From Tetrahymena thermophila SB210 (lineage: Eukaryota > Ciliophora > Oligohymenophorea > Hymenostomatida > Tetrahymenidae), in the NCBI RefSeq assembly GCF_000189635.1, contig NW_002476326.1, positions 434,001 through 498,000 on the forward strand: a DNA stretch of 64,000 nucleotides, given 5' to 3'. The position numbers and the translations under genes were made by a program. Positions within the stretch are counted from its first letter, which is position 1. Each line of letters opens with the position of its first letter. This document shows, piece after piece, positions 1 through 11,945 of this stretch. Below the pieces are notes generated by a model. The model saw nothing but the letters and a program-made list of their open reading frames with translations. It did not search any database and was not told the origin of the DNA.

Positions 1-510
1 TTTCTTTTTTTATTTAATTTTTAATAAGAAAATATTTGAAGAAGGCAAAAAATAAGCAAGGAGTAATATCATTAACTTTATTAAATTTTACGAAAAAAGA
101 CAATTAATTCAAAAGGGAAGATTAGTTAAATTAAAATAAATGATCAAATTTTTTGGGATGGATGGGGTATGCGAAAATTTAAAATAAGAGAAGAAATCAT
201 CCAAAAAAGAGAAGAAAATCAAACAATATAATTTGAAAATGAGACGTCTGTCTGTCTTAATTATCAAAAATTTAATAAAATAATGAAATATCCCAAAAAC
301 CTTAATTAAGATTAAAAAGAGTTCTAAAGAAAAGAAAAAATTAGTAATAAATAATCAAAAAAAATTTAATAAAAAAAACTTTATTGTCGCAAAAAAAAGA
401 AATCTTCATAGTACATCGAAGATTTAATACTCAAAATTCATTTAGAATTGCCAACATAATTTAAAACCAACCTTTGAAAAGAGAGAAAGAGTACCCCTCA
501 AACTAATTAA
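1..510. other. AT-rich 5' flank, no gene seen
   Basis: Very AT-rich, A-biased sequence upstream of the first gene. No frame with coding-like composition was found. The in-frame TGA at 475-477 closes the frame ahead of the ATG at 511, so the flank up to there is non-coding for that gene. Confidence 0.6.
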
Positions 511-2190
511 ATGTCTTTGGATTACAGTGAAAAAATGTAGAGTTAATAATAATAATCTTAACTCCAACAAGCTTAAAACTAACACAACTACCTCTTCGAA
601 AACATAGGAGCTGAGTGTATTTCTTACCACAACGACGAAGAACCCGCTATCAATTACCACTAACATTACCACTAAGCTTAATAACAAGCTGCTTAATATC
701 CCTTTGCTGCAGCTGCTGCTATTCACTCAAATCCTTTGAAGGAAGAATAAATTTATTTCCTTCCTCACACCAAAACCACTGGAACATCCAACGACTTCCA
801 CAACAACAATTACCAAAGCTATAACTACAACTACAATTATCAAACTAGTACTCCTAGTTAATAATAGTTTGCTACTCCTTTCTCTCTCGGTATTACTGGT
901 GCTTCTAAGGCCAGTCAAAACACCTAAGGTAATGCTAATACCTAATCTTCGAATTTTGTTTTCTCAAACAATAACCACCACACTGCAAATACCACCACAG
1001 TTAATTAAACTAACAATAAGTAAATTTTTACTGGATTGTAATAATACTCTTAAAAGGCTACTAATAGTTCTTTTGGCCACAACCAATATAACTTTGACAT
1101 AGCCAATTAAGAAAACATTTTCCTTCCCAACACTCATTCAACTTAATACCAAACTGCTACAACTATCGTTGCTGCAGCTTGCAATCCCTCTACCGCATGC
1201 TCTACTTAAAAGACCATCAACCAAGGCTAATTCTACAAGAATATGCATGAAAATATTCCTAGTATTCAAACACTCAACGACATAGATACTGTCTTTTCCA
1301 GCACCCATGATCTCCAATCAATGACCAACTGCACTTGCCCTCCCCAGTCTAATAACAACAATTAACAAAATGCTTAATAATTCTTGCAACTTAACCAACT
1401 TGTTCACTCAACTTCAGCTCCTGCTAACTACTTCTATAACGAAAATAACAATAACAAGCATTAGGCTGAAGGTTTGATTTTGGATGATATCCAAATCAGT
1501 GGTATGGAAAGAAAAGACAGTTTGGAAGCTAAGAATGAAGAATCTATTTCTTCTCAACATTCATTATGTGAAAAATACTCTAAGTCTTCAAAGAATACTA
1601 GCCCCATCTTGAATGCCTACAATGCTCCCATTAGAAAGAGCTCTGAGAGCGACAGCGATGCCACAAAGAGCAGCTCAACCCTTGCTTCGAATAAACAATA
1701 ATCATAATTGAAAAACGCTAACAAATTCTGCATGGTTTCACTCTTAAACTTCTTGACTGACATTCTTCCTAACTCAAAGGAATTCCACCACCTCATTAAA
1801 TACATCATCCGTGTTAAGGGATCTGGTAAAATGAGACAAAAAGTCGACATCTTTACTCTTGCTCACTTCCGTGTTTTGTTCCTCACTCTCAATGATTGGA
1901 ACATAACCCAATTAAACAGCAATGACATTAAGATGCACAAGATGATTTTCTCTGAAGTCAATAAGAATGGAAACTGGACCAAAGAAGACCTTGATTTCAT
2001 GAACTCCATTAAGCAATAATTGCTTTACATTTCAATTTAATTTTTCGAAGACTCAGCCAATATTAAATAAAAGATTCAATCTAAGAGCTGGTAGAACGAA
2101 GACACCGCCAAGCACTATATTGAATGGGTTAACCGTATCGCTAAGGGAATTAAGAAAATGTCCTCTGGTGTTTATATTCACCGTTTCTGA
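511..2190 (+). CDS. Q/N-rich prion-like protein with compact C-terminal domain
   Basis: Single-exon frame of 559 residues under code 6, from the first ATG after an in-frame TGA (475) to a TGA at 2188. Residues 1 to about 395 are low complexity: runs of Gln (mostly TAA/TAG), Asn, Tyr, Thr and a short poly-Ala tract (Ala encoded near 703-720). Residues 400-559 differ: a compact, mixed alpha-helical-looking region with aromatic and charged residues that begins near LKNANKFCMVSLLNFL and ends SSGVYIHRF. The codons are relatively C-rich (AAC, ACC, CTC, TTC), as in well expressed Tetrahymena genes. I do not recognise the C-terminal domain. The Q/N part looks like the low-complexity arms of RNA-binding or condensate proteins, which is inference only. 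No intron is needed. Confidence 0.8.
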
Positions 2191-5100
2191 AAACAGTTAA
2201 TAAATTCGCTGATTAAATTTTAGCGAAAAAACACAAAAATTCATTCAAACTCTATGAAAAAAAAAATATACCTCACACTCTCTCATATAAATTAAGCACA
2301 AACAAAAAACCACACAATCAATCAAACATTAATTCATAATATCTCATTCATTGTCAAACAAACAACTAACAACCCTTCTTACTTAATTTCGAATATAATA
2401 ATATCCTATATAAATCCTCTCATTTCACCTCTCACAGTACTTTATCAACCAACCTCCCTCCCTCACCTCATCATTAATTCATATATAACCTATCATTCAT
2501 TCCCCACAATTTATTATTATTATTATCTCACTGCCTAAAATTTCGCTCGTCTGTTTGATTCAATTCCTATACATCAATCACATTATATCTCACCTCTCAC
2601 CTCAATTAATAACCATTATTGTAAAAAAACCTTTATTAATAACTATTTCGGACTTTATTTATTTTGAAAATAAAAAGAATGAACAATAATTAAATGAATG
2701 CGTGAGTGAAATCAATCATCTCATAACATTTCAATTAATTAATTAACTAACTAATTCTTTAGAAACAAACATTCTTTTTGAAGCTGCTAATCAGAAAAAA
2801 TACTTTAAGTACATCAAGTTCATAAATAAATAAAGAAAGAAAGAAATATTAATAAAAAATTCAATAATACTTTCATAGATTAATATATAAATATATCTCA
2901 TTTCACACCTCAAAATTCATTCATATTTACTTTCTCACCATTCGTGTTCAATTTATATATATATTCTCATCCTCGTTTGTCTTATATTAAAATTTCACTT
3001 CTTATCTAATTTCATTTTTTTTTTAACTCACTTTCTTTTCAAACTCATAACACTTTTTACTAACCTAGCATAGGTCTTAAATCTTTAATAAAAAACGTTT
3101 AAATCCTTATTTATGTATTTATGTTAATTTCACACTAATATAAATTAAATATTTAGTTTTTTGTTTTTGACATTTTGTAAAATCTAAAGACATCTTTTAG
3201 TTTTTAATTAAAGTAAATTTACATTAGCTATTTCTTAATTAATAAAAAGGTGTAAGTAGTGGTGGGAATTAAAAATAAATAGATAACATATAGATTCAAA
3301 ACAATTGTGGCTTAGTTTTTTTTGCCCGTAATACTTATTGAATTCTTCACATTAATTTATCTTTAAAAAGTGTATTTTTGTTTCTAATGTTATTAGAGTC
3401 AAATATCAAACACAATTAATTTTAAAAGATTTATAGATAGATAGATAATCAATATAGAGTTTTTGTTAATTTTTGATCCATCAATAAGAAAGCATCATCT
3501 CTAAAAGGTTATAATAATACTAAATATTTCATTAAATTAGTAAAATTTAATATCCTAACTTCTAAATTATTTGAAATGATAGACTTAATTTGTGGAGGAT
3601 GGATGATTAAATTTTCAGATGATATTTAAATTTTTCATTAAATGAGAACTTTGTTTAAGTAATCAAATTACTTTTACAACAGTATTAGATAAAATTTTGT
3701 ATTCAAATCTAGATTTAAACAACTATTTCATTTCCTTTCATATTTATTCATCTTTCATAAAATAATCTTTTATTAAATTACCCAAATATTTACAAATTCC
3801 TTAACTGATTGCTCGCATTAATGCAAAAGTGAGCACTTCCATAAAGGAATAATTCTTTCATAATCAATTAAAAATTTGAATTAAATTTGATTAAATTTTC
3901 CATGCTAAACAAATCAAAGCTTTATTTAGTTAATGTAAAAGAATAAAAAACAGCAAAAATGAAGTGTAAATTTACGATTGTAGGACAATCTAAATTTAGA
4001 AATGTCAAATTAAATAAATATTTTTGTCCATTTCTTTTTGTGGTATTAGAATAAAAAAGAGGTGCTTGAAATTTGGCCTGGATATTTTATGTTTAAACTT
4101 AAAAACCATAAATGTTTGATGAAATCAAATCTAATAAAATTAAGTAATTAATTTTAAAAATTAATTTTTCTACTCTTACAAAAAACTATCAAAATTATCT
4201 AGTTATTATAATTTGCAATTTTTTAAAATATTCAACAAAGAAATATAATTGAAAGTAAGTATTTTAAGATGTAATATTTATTAACAACTAAAATATTACG
4301 TATTAATTTATAAAGTGATGCTAGTATTTTAGCAAATGAAGTGAATGCTCAAAGAATGGTAATAAATTTTATTAAAATTGAGAGTAAATATAAAATTGAA
4401 AATATAAGTTTGTCTTGCTCAAATAAAACAATTAAAATCTAACAAATCACGAAAAATCATTTATCTCTCTTCAAACCATAAAACTAAAAGATATTTACTT
4501 AAATTTATCTGAATTTTTTAAAATTTACTACAGTAAAAAGTTTAAAAAATTTGTGTGTATCTGATTTCAAAAAAATAATACGATTATTTAACATAATTAT
4601 AAATTGTGTAAATTTAAAATTTAAAGTTAAAAACAATATTTTAAAATTTATTTTAGAAGATTTTAAAATATAATTTTTTTTTGTGTTTAAAAAGATATAT
4701 TTAAAAAGACTCCAAAAGCATCTATTTTAATTAATTCCAATTCATACAAGAAAAATATACCAAAATAATAGATCTAATTTAATATTTTTGATAAAAATAA
4801 TTACACTTTTAATTAAATTTCGGCAAATAAGCTAGTACTTTTTTATATATAAATACGTTATACTATTACAAATTTGATAGTCTCTAAAATTAATGAGTTA
4901 GAAATCTAATAAGTGTTGCAATATCATCAATAAGATTCAATTTGCTTAGATCTATCATAAATTAATTAGTATTAACTTTTTAAAGCTTTATCTTATTTAT
5001 CAAATTTTACTTTTTCAAAAAATCCATGAGTAAAAAAAAATATCACTTTTTAATATCTATCTATAATTTTTCTTCATTAAGAGCTAAAAATAGTTCAAAA

Positions 5101-8100
5101 AATATTTAATAAAATTGATTAGAGATAACTAAAAATCACTTTTAATACTTTATAAAACCAAAACATCATTAATTAAATTCTTTTATTTTACTCTTTAAAA
5201 TGTTAATAGTAAAAAACTTTTAAAAAAAAGCTAATTAATTTTAAAATAGATTGGTAAAAATTCAAACATTTTGACTTATTTAACTAAAATTTTATCATTT
5301 TTTAATTAGATAAACTAATTTTAGCCATTCAATTCTATTTTTAGTTTGTTTAATTTTTATGTTTATCTTTATCCTTTAGTTAAAATTAGTTCTTTTTTAA
5401 AATTTTTTATGGCTATTTCAGACAAAGCAATGCCTTTTAAATTTAATAAATAGATTTACATAATTTTATTTATTTATCAAAATAAACTATTTAGTCTATT
5501 TTTTTGAGTTAAATATGTAAAATATTATAGATTTTTTTTTTAATGTCTAAAGCATTAGATAAAAAACAATATTTGAAATAGTTCTTGAATTATGTTATAA
5601 AAATAAATACTCTCTTTTTAATTTGTAAAATAATTTTAATAGGTTTTTATTATGAGTTTAGGTTTAAGAGAAATTAATTTTAAATTGCAAAAAATAAAAA
5701 TAGCTCATTAAGAATTCTAATAGGTTTTCTATCCGCTAAAAGTATAAGCTTCGATTTATTTGAATTAATTATTTGTTATTTTTGGACTAATATTTTGTTC
5801 TAAGATTCAAGTTACGATACAATAGAAAAAAATTTAAACAAGTGTTAAAATTTTTCTTATTTGCTGATAGCTTTTTTACAATTTTCAATCAAATTTTTAA
5901 ATAACACAACTTTATTTCTGATCAATCTTACAAAAAATGTATTCACCTAAATAAAATTAGAGAGTTATCATGAATCTACTGAAAAAAATATGTAAATAGC
6001 AAATCAATTTAATACTAAGTACAACTAATCATAATGGAAATAAATAAGTAAGCTTTTTTGTAGAACTATTAAAGTTCACAAAAAATTAAATAATTAAAAA
6101 AGTAGGAAAATTAATTTGTTTCCAATCAATTTTAAAACTTAGAAATATTATGTCCTACCCTATTATCTATTACTTAATAGAATAAAGCTATAAAACAATT
6201 ATATATTATTTTTTTATTAAAGAAATAGTTCAAAAATAAATCAAAATAATGAAATAATTAATTAGAACTATAAAATAGTTCGTTTATTTTAATTCTTTTT
6301 ATTTTCTATTTTAAATTTTAGCTTTAGAAACTAACAAAAATTTTTAATCACAAATTTTCTATCTCAATTAAATATTTAACAGTTCTCAATTAATAACTTT
6401 ATTATTGATAGAATCTATAGTAAATACTATAGCTCCTCAATAATTAAGTACCACTTTTTTAATGGTCTAAAAAAAAATGTTTGAAGGAAAGAATCACAAA
6501 GTAGCCCTTCAAAATTGGGAAGATAATCCTCCTAATTTCTGAGAAGTTAGTGTATATTTATTTTTATTATTTATTTATCTCTTATCTAAATTAAAATTTA
6601 ATACGTTTAAATAGAAATTAAGTAATATTTATGAAGATATTAAATTAGAAATTAATTATTTATATTTTAAATATTTGTTTTTTTATTTTATAAAATAAAA
6701 CATTAAAATTCCTAGATATGCTTGAATGCAAATTTAATGATATGAGTGGATAGATAGAGATTAGGCTACTGATTTGCAGACGTTGCACAGTAAAATTAAA
6801 ATCCTACAATATATGTGGTAAAAATTTATTTTATTTGCTAACTTTGTTCTATTAAATTATTCTTTTTTTGATTTTTCCCTAAAAATAATCATCCTATAAA
6901 TAATAATTTACTTTTTTACAATTAAATACGAAATAAATGCTTTTAACAAGTTTAAATTTTTAATTTGTAAAATAAATTTTACATGCTAAGAATAAAAAAT
7001 TAGAAACAGGATAATTATCAAAAAAGAGGTTAGTTCTAGCTTGATAATGTCACGTATTTTTTTCAGTATAGAGAAACGTCGTCATAATCAAAAGTTTCTT
7101 ATCACCCTACTCAAAAGTACCAAACCTACACTTGTTAAATTACAATTTTTAAATCTTTTATAAAATAAAAATATCACTCATTATTTTTCAAAAAAATAAT
7201 TGCTTTAATATATATTTTTAGACAAAATAAAGCTAAAAGATTTAATTAATCTAAATTTGAAAACCTCACATCTAATTTGTTAGTTTTATGTCTAAATACT
7301 TTCTAATCTAATTTTTTAAAGTGTTATTTAAATATTTTCACAAATGATCTATCTAATAATTATTTATTATATTCTAATTTTAGATAATCTTTAATTATTT
7401 TAATAAATATTTATTTATTTGTTTTTTGAAATTGAAAAAAAAGATTCATTTCTTTTTCTTATTTACTTATTTTAAATATTTAATGAAATATATTAATTTT
7501 TCTAAGAAAAACATTTCGATTTTAAAGCCAAACAAAAAAATAATAAATATTAATTAAAGTAACTAACTAACTAATTAACTAATAATAAATAGTTGTAAAA
7601 AAAAAAATCTATTATCTAACTTTTCATTTATTTGTTATAAGATAGAGGTTTTTTTAGAATATTTTAAAATTAACTAAATAAAATGGGAGAATAAGATTAA
7701 TAAATTTTGTATGTTTACAAATTATTTTACTTTATTCCCTAATTAGAAATGCTAAATTAAATTAATTAATACAAAACATGATCACTATTTAGTAAATACT
7801 TATAAAAAGAGCTAAAAAACAAATTTAAAAACTAAGTAAATTATTAATTTGTTTTAAAAATAAATTAAAATTATTAAATAAAAAAATGTAAAATGAAAAA
7901 ATCATTTTTTATTATTTATTTTAAGTATTAAGTTTTTTTTGTGAAATAAACCAGCTTTCTTAGCAAAAGAATGAATTATCTTTATGTTTTATCAATCAGA
8001 TAATCTTTTTAATAATAATAAGACTTAAAGCTATATTTTTTATTAATAATTACCATAAACTAACATTTATATGAAATTTTTATCTTAAAATATTATGAAA

Positions 8101-8392
8101 TAAATTAACTAAGAGTTATGGTTTTAATATGGCTGATTTAGCACTAAATACGCTCAAATAAAGTTAGTTAGCTATGGGATTGCATTTGAAATATATAGAA
8201 CTGTATTACTAATTATTGTTTAAAAAATAAAATTTTGGCTTTAATCCTAAAATTTTAACAAATTCTATTTTTATTTTTAGCATTTAATGACAATAAACAT
8301 TCAGTTTATAAGCTAGTTATACATATTTTTAAGATTTTTTAAGATATTAAGAAAATTTCTTAGAGTTTATTTGTTAAATATTGTGATCATCT
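2191..8392. other. Gene-poor AT-rich region, 6.2 kb
   Basis: No gene I can support. The first 450 bp (2191-2640) are strikingly poor in G and rich in C on this strand, probably the 3' UTR and flank of the upstream gene. The rest is mostly A/T with short GATA/TAGA-like and CTAA-like simple repeats (about 3431-3446, 7559-7585). Two small islands of higher complexity stand out: 6477-6542, a 21-codon ATG-to-TGA frame, and about 7025-7140, containing ATG 7047. Long open frames here mean little because only TGA is a stop. Confidence 0.5.
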
Positions 8393-8710
8393 TCACTTGC
8401 TTGATAAATCTATCAGTTTATCTACTTTACCAAGACTCATTTAAATTCCAGGGATAATCCACTCTCCACATCTGCATTATAATCCATCTAATTTAATTTC
8501 ACCTACTTTGTTTTTACATTTTGGACAGAGTAAGTTATGATCCCACTCTTCAGCTACTCTATTTTTAATCCATTCTACTTCTTCAGAAATATATATCGAT
8601 GTGCATTTATCTTTTTATGTTTGTGCTTCATGTTCAATATCTTCTTTCTTAAACAATTACTATCTGCACTACTTGCATCTATAAATAAATTTTCTTTACT
8701 AAGTATCCAT
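8393..8710 (-). CDS. Stand-alone YVH1/DUSP12-type zinc-binding domain protein
   Basis: A single-exon 105-residue protein matching the C-terminal zinc domain of DUSP12/YVH1 over nearly its whole length. Visible motifs: YRCKQCRQQLF (residues 10-20; Cys12, Cys15), CTSIYISEEVEWI (36-48), LCPKCKNKVG (61-70; Cys62, Cys65), then LQCRCGEWIIPGIQ (77-90; Cys79, Cys81) and the terminal KVD. The family position of each element is conserved in order and spacing. In yeast Yvh1 this domain, not the phosphatase, acts in 60S ribosome maturation by releasing Mrt4 from pre-ribosomes. No dual-specificity phosphatase domain is present: the frame upstream of Met8710 meets TGA, and no HCxxGxxR motif was found in the 570 bp up to the next gene. 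The start is the first ATG with an adenine-rich context. It is divergent from the gene at 9280. A distant upstream exon cannot be fully excluded. Confidence 0.85.
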
Positions 8711-9279
8711 TTCCTTTATTATTTTTAATTGATCAATTCTAAATTTAAAGTTTATTTTTTCTTTCCAGCTTCTCCTATTTTATCTTTTATATTTGCTTTT
8801 ATCTATCAATACTATTAAATTATACACTTTTTGATTAATTCTATGTAGAAATTCTTTTAGAGTTAGAGCGAAATTTCTAATTAATGTGAATAATTACACT
8901 TTAGAAAGATTTTATTTAATTTAATCTTCATAAAAAACAATCAAATACAAAAAAAACTATTCAATCACCACTTTAGATAAAAATAAATTAATATGGTAAA
9001 TTGATTGAATTTTTAATTTTTTAGTTAAATTTTTTAATGAACTATCATTTTTATTTTTTAAAAATTACACTTTAAATATTTGATATTCCTCAGCAATTTG
9101 TATAAAATGATAAAAATGAATCACTTGAATAAAAATTATAAATTTTAATTTATGCTTTGATTTCTTATTAGATATTAGAATATTTAAACAATTTGTAAAG
9201 GAGAAAGAAATTTTTTCATAAGTAAATCATAATTATTGAATATAACTTAATCTTAAAAATAAAAAAATAGAAAAGCGCA
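8711..9279. other. Divergent intergenic region
   Basis: AT-rich spacer between the divergent zinc-domain gene and the Q/N-rich gene, so it should hold both promoters. No distinct motif seen. Confidence 0.5.
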
Positions 9280-9954
9280 ATGGAAACCAATAATTAACCA
9301 GTTTTAAATAAATAAAATGATGTTGAGCGATCAATGAGAGAATTTGAGAATGCTATTTAATAAGGGAATTTTTATGATGCAGTTGCAAACTTCATTAACC
9401 TAATAAGCAGCGGAAGTTAGTTTGATATAAAAATAGATGAAGTGGATCTTAATCAATTAGATTAAATAGACGAAGAAAATGAAAATTAAAAAAAGTTTTA
9501 TAGCAATTCAGATATTTATTAGAATGTAAAAGGAATAAATTATGAATAGATTTACAACTAAAAAAAGCAAAATAGCATGGCAATCAATTAAAACTATTAA
9601 AACTAGATTCCATAATAGATGAATAATAATTATTAAAATAATGTTAACAACAATTAAAATAGAAATGGCTCTAATCAAAACATAGGTTATCAAGCAAACT
9701 AAAATAATATTTAAATATAGCAAAACATGCCAAACGTTTAAGGCTATGAAAATTTTAATCAGTTTAACACTTAAAATAGCGGTAATCAAAATTTTAATTT
9801 TGGAGATTAAATTATCGATAAATCAAAATTTACTCCTCATGAATAAGCATTGCTCCTTTAGAAGTTTTAGATGAATGAATATTAACTATAAAATACTAGT
9901 TTAGATGACTTATTCGCTCAATATATTATTTAAACATAGCAGAATCCAATTTGA
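9280..9954 (+). CDS. Small Asn/Gln-rich hypothetical protein
   Basis: Intronless frame of 224 residues under code 6, ATG 9280 to TGA 9952. The N-terminus (about residues 17-42, REFENAIQQGNFYDAVANF) looks like a short amphipathic helix pair. The middle, about residues 85-175, is dominated by Asn and Gln with scattered Tyr and Phe. The C-terminus, from about residue 180, is again helix-like (SKFTPHEQALLLQKFQMNEY). No known family recognised. Gln is written almost only as TAA/TAG in the low-complexity part, so a standard-code search finds only shadows. Confidence 0.75.
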
Positions 9955-11347
9955 TACTATATTTGTATATTAAAACTAAAAAAATATTAAATTTTTAAAG
10001 CAAGTTTTATAAATGTTTTTATCACTTCAGTATAAATTGATTAACTAATTTTCGCTTTGTTAATCTAGATTTTTCATATAAAAGAAATTAGAAATTTATT
10101 TTTTAATATCAATTAAAAAAAAATCAACAATCTTTAATTATTATTTTTTTATAAAATATTTTAAATTGATTCACATAATATTAAAAATTTTTACAATCAA
10201 GAAACACCAAATTTATTTTTTAAAGGTTTCTTTTATATTTTCAATTTACTTAAACTTTTAAGTTGGTTAGTATTAATTGCAATCAAAAATAAATAAATAA
10301 ATAAATAAATACATTTTTTTTAAATTAAATAAATTATAATTGTATTATAAATAAGGAAATAACATTTTATTTTAAAATATGCCTAATATATCTGTTTTTG
10401 AACATCTATTAATCTATGGTTTTATTAATTTAATACATATTTTTGGAGTCATTACTCTATTTACAATATTAAAAGTTAATAACTATGGACATCACTTGCT
10501 TTTTAAGAAATTCTTTCTCTCAATTTTAGAAATATTATAGAGAAAACTATTTCTTTTAAAAATTATTTAAATTTATAGTAATAAATGAATATTTTACCCA
10601 AAAAATCTATAAAAATATACTTAGGATTATTAAAAATTATTTAATTTAAGTTTTAAATAATTATTTTCCTTTTTATCATTTATCAGAAAGAAGTTAATAG
10701 TATTTTCTAACTTATTTCACCAATACCTATTTTCTTTTTTTAAAAAGTCTTCTTTTCTGATGAGATTAAATTTTATTATAACTTAATATTTGATTCATAT
10801 TTTGTATCCAGAATATACCCTAGCATTACTATTCTGATAATTTTATTTTAATTCATTTATTATTTTCTTAATAAAATACTCAAAATATTACAATTCTCAT
10901 TAATGTTATTTTTTCTTTTACATTTTAAAAATAGAAATGATTTTGGTTAAAAAATAAAATTTTTGGTCTTTGAATACTAAAATAATTGTTAAAAAACTAA
11001 ACTTTTATTAGTTTAAATATCTTTAAGCTTAAAAATGCAGTTAATTAGTTTAGTAAAGATATGAAAATTTTAATAATATTTTGATAAAATATTTTTAAGA
11101 ATTTAAACAAGAGAAAGAGATTTTTATTTGTCATTTATTTATTTTTGAATTATGTAAAATTTACTTTTTTAAAAAACATTAAGGAAGAAGAAATTACTGT
11201 TAAAAATTTAAAAGAAAGTAAGGCATATTTTAGAAATAAATAATTAAATAGAAGTGCCAAAGACAATATAAAAACGTTGAAAAACTAATTCATTTTGCAA
11301 AAAAAAAAAAAAATAGGTAGAAAATAAATAAAATAATAGATTCAAAT
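9955..11347. other. AT-rich intergenic region
   Basis: No supported gene. It contains an AAAT simple repeat near 10290-10312 and a hydrophobic open frame from ATG 10379 of about 70 codons that I do not trust. Confidence 0.5.
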
Positions 11348-11945
11348 ATGTAATACGATTATATTAGCGATAATTAATCTGTGTCATCAAAAAGATCAGA
11401 TGTTACACAGTCTCACTTTGGATATTTACCAAGTAACCACCATGCTGTAATTAACTAGCATTTAGCTTTCACTGATCCGATTTTATAAAATAATGTTAAT
11501 GAGGTATGATAATGTTGTTAGTTTTAATAATATCACAAATTCTATTTTGAATACTTTTGATTCTTATTTACCTTTTTTTATAAAATAGAAACCATTTAGA
11601 CCCACTTTGAAGTAAACAAACATGTACTTATAAAAGTCAGTAGTTTTTGATGTAAAAAACATTTTGTATTGACAGTTAAAATTAATTAAATGTTAATTAT
11701 AGTTAAATAGCCAAGATAGAATTAAAAAAGAATACTAATGGAAACCTACAATTTAAAAAAGCTACTTAAATAAGGAGAGTAGTAATACATACGACATTTA
11801 TCCTGGTAAACCAAGACAAAACCACTAATAATCCAATCCTCATAGAAACCCAATTTTGCAAGGAGACGAAAAGAGCTATTATATTAAACAATAAAAAGTT
11901 AGAAAAGAATTTGCTCCAGTGAATCAAATAAATAGATTACAATGA
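11348..11945 (+). CDS. Small three-exon hypothetical protein
   Basis: Model: exons 11348-11503, 11589-11651 and 11703-11945, giving 153 residues. Introns of 85 and 51 nt begin GTATGA and GTAAAA and end AG; intron 1 is forced by an in-frame TGA straight after its GT. Exon 3 has coding character only in the frame the splice restores, including IKKEYQWKPTIQKSYL and YDIYPGKPRQNHQQSNP. The protein is polar, with few hydrophobic runs, and carries NPHRNPILQGDEKSYY near its end. Its size and composition recall small axonemal proteins, but I cannot name a family. An alternative donor in exon 2 (GTAGTT, ten codons before nothing else changes) is possible. Confidence 0.65.

Noticed and set aside
461..476. 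Sequence resembling the Tetrahymena chromosome breakage sequence (AAACCAACCT core)
   Set aside because: It departs from the 15-bp consensus at several positions, there is no telomeric repeat, and it lies just upstream of an intact gene.
2447..2465. Second CBS-like word (CAACCAACCTCCCTCC)
   Set aside because: Three or more mismatches to the consensus, and it lies in a C-rich tract where such words arise by composition.
8537..8728. Plus-strand open frame opposite the zinc-domain gene
   Set aside because: Antisense shadow: low-complexity Phe/Leu/Ser sequence, while the minus strand matches the YVH1 zinc domain.
10379..10590. Hydrophobic open frame of about 70 codons
   Set aside because: Composition is that of random AT-rich DNA (Ile, Leu, Phe, Lys), with no homology recognised.
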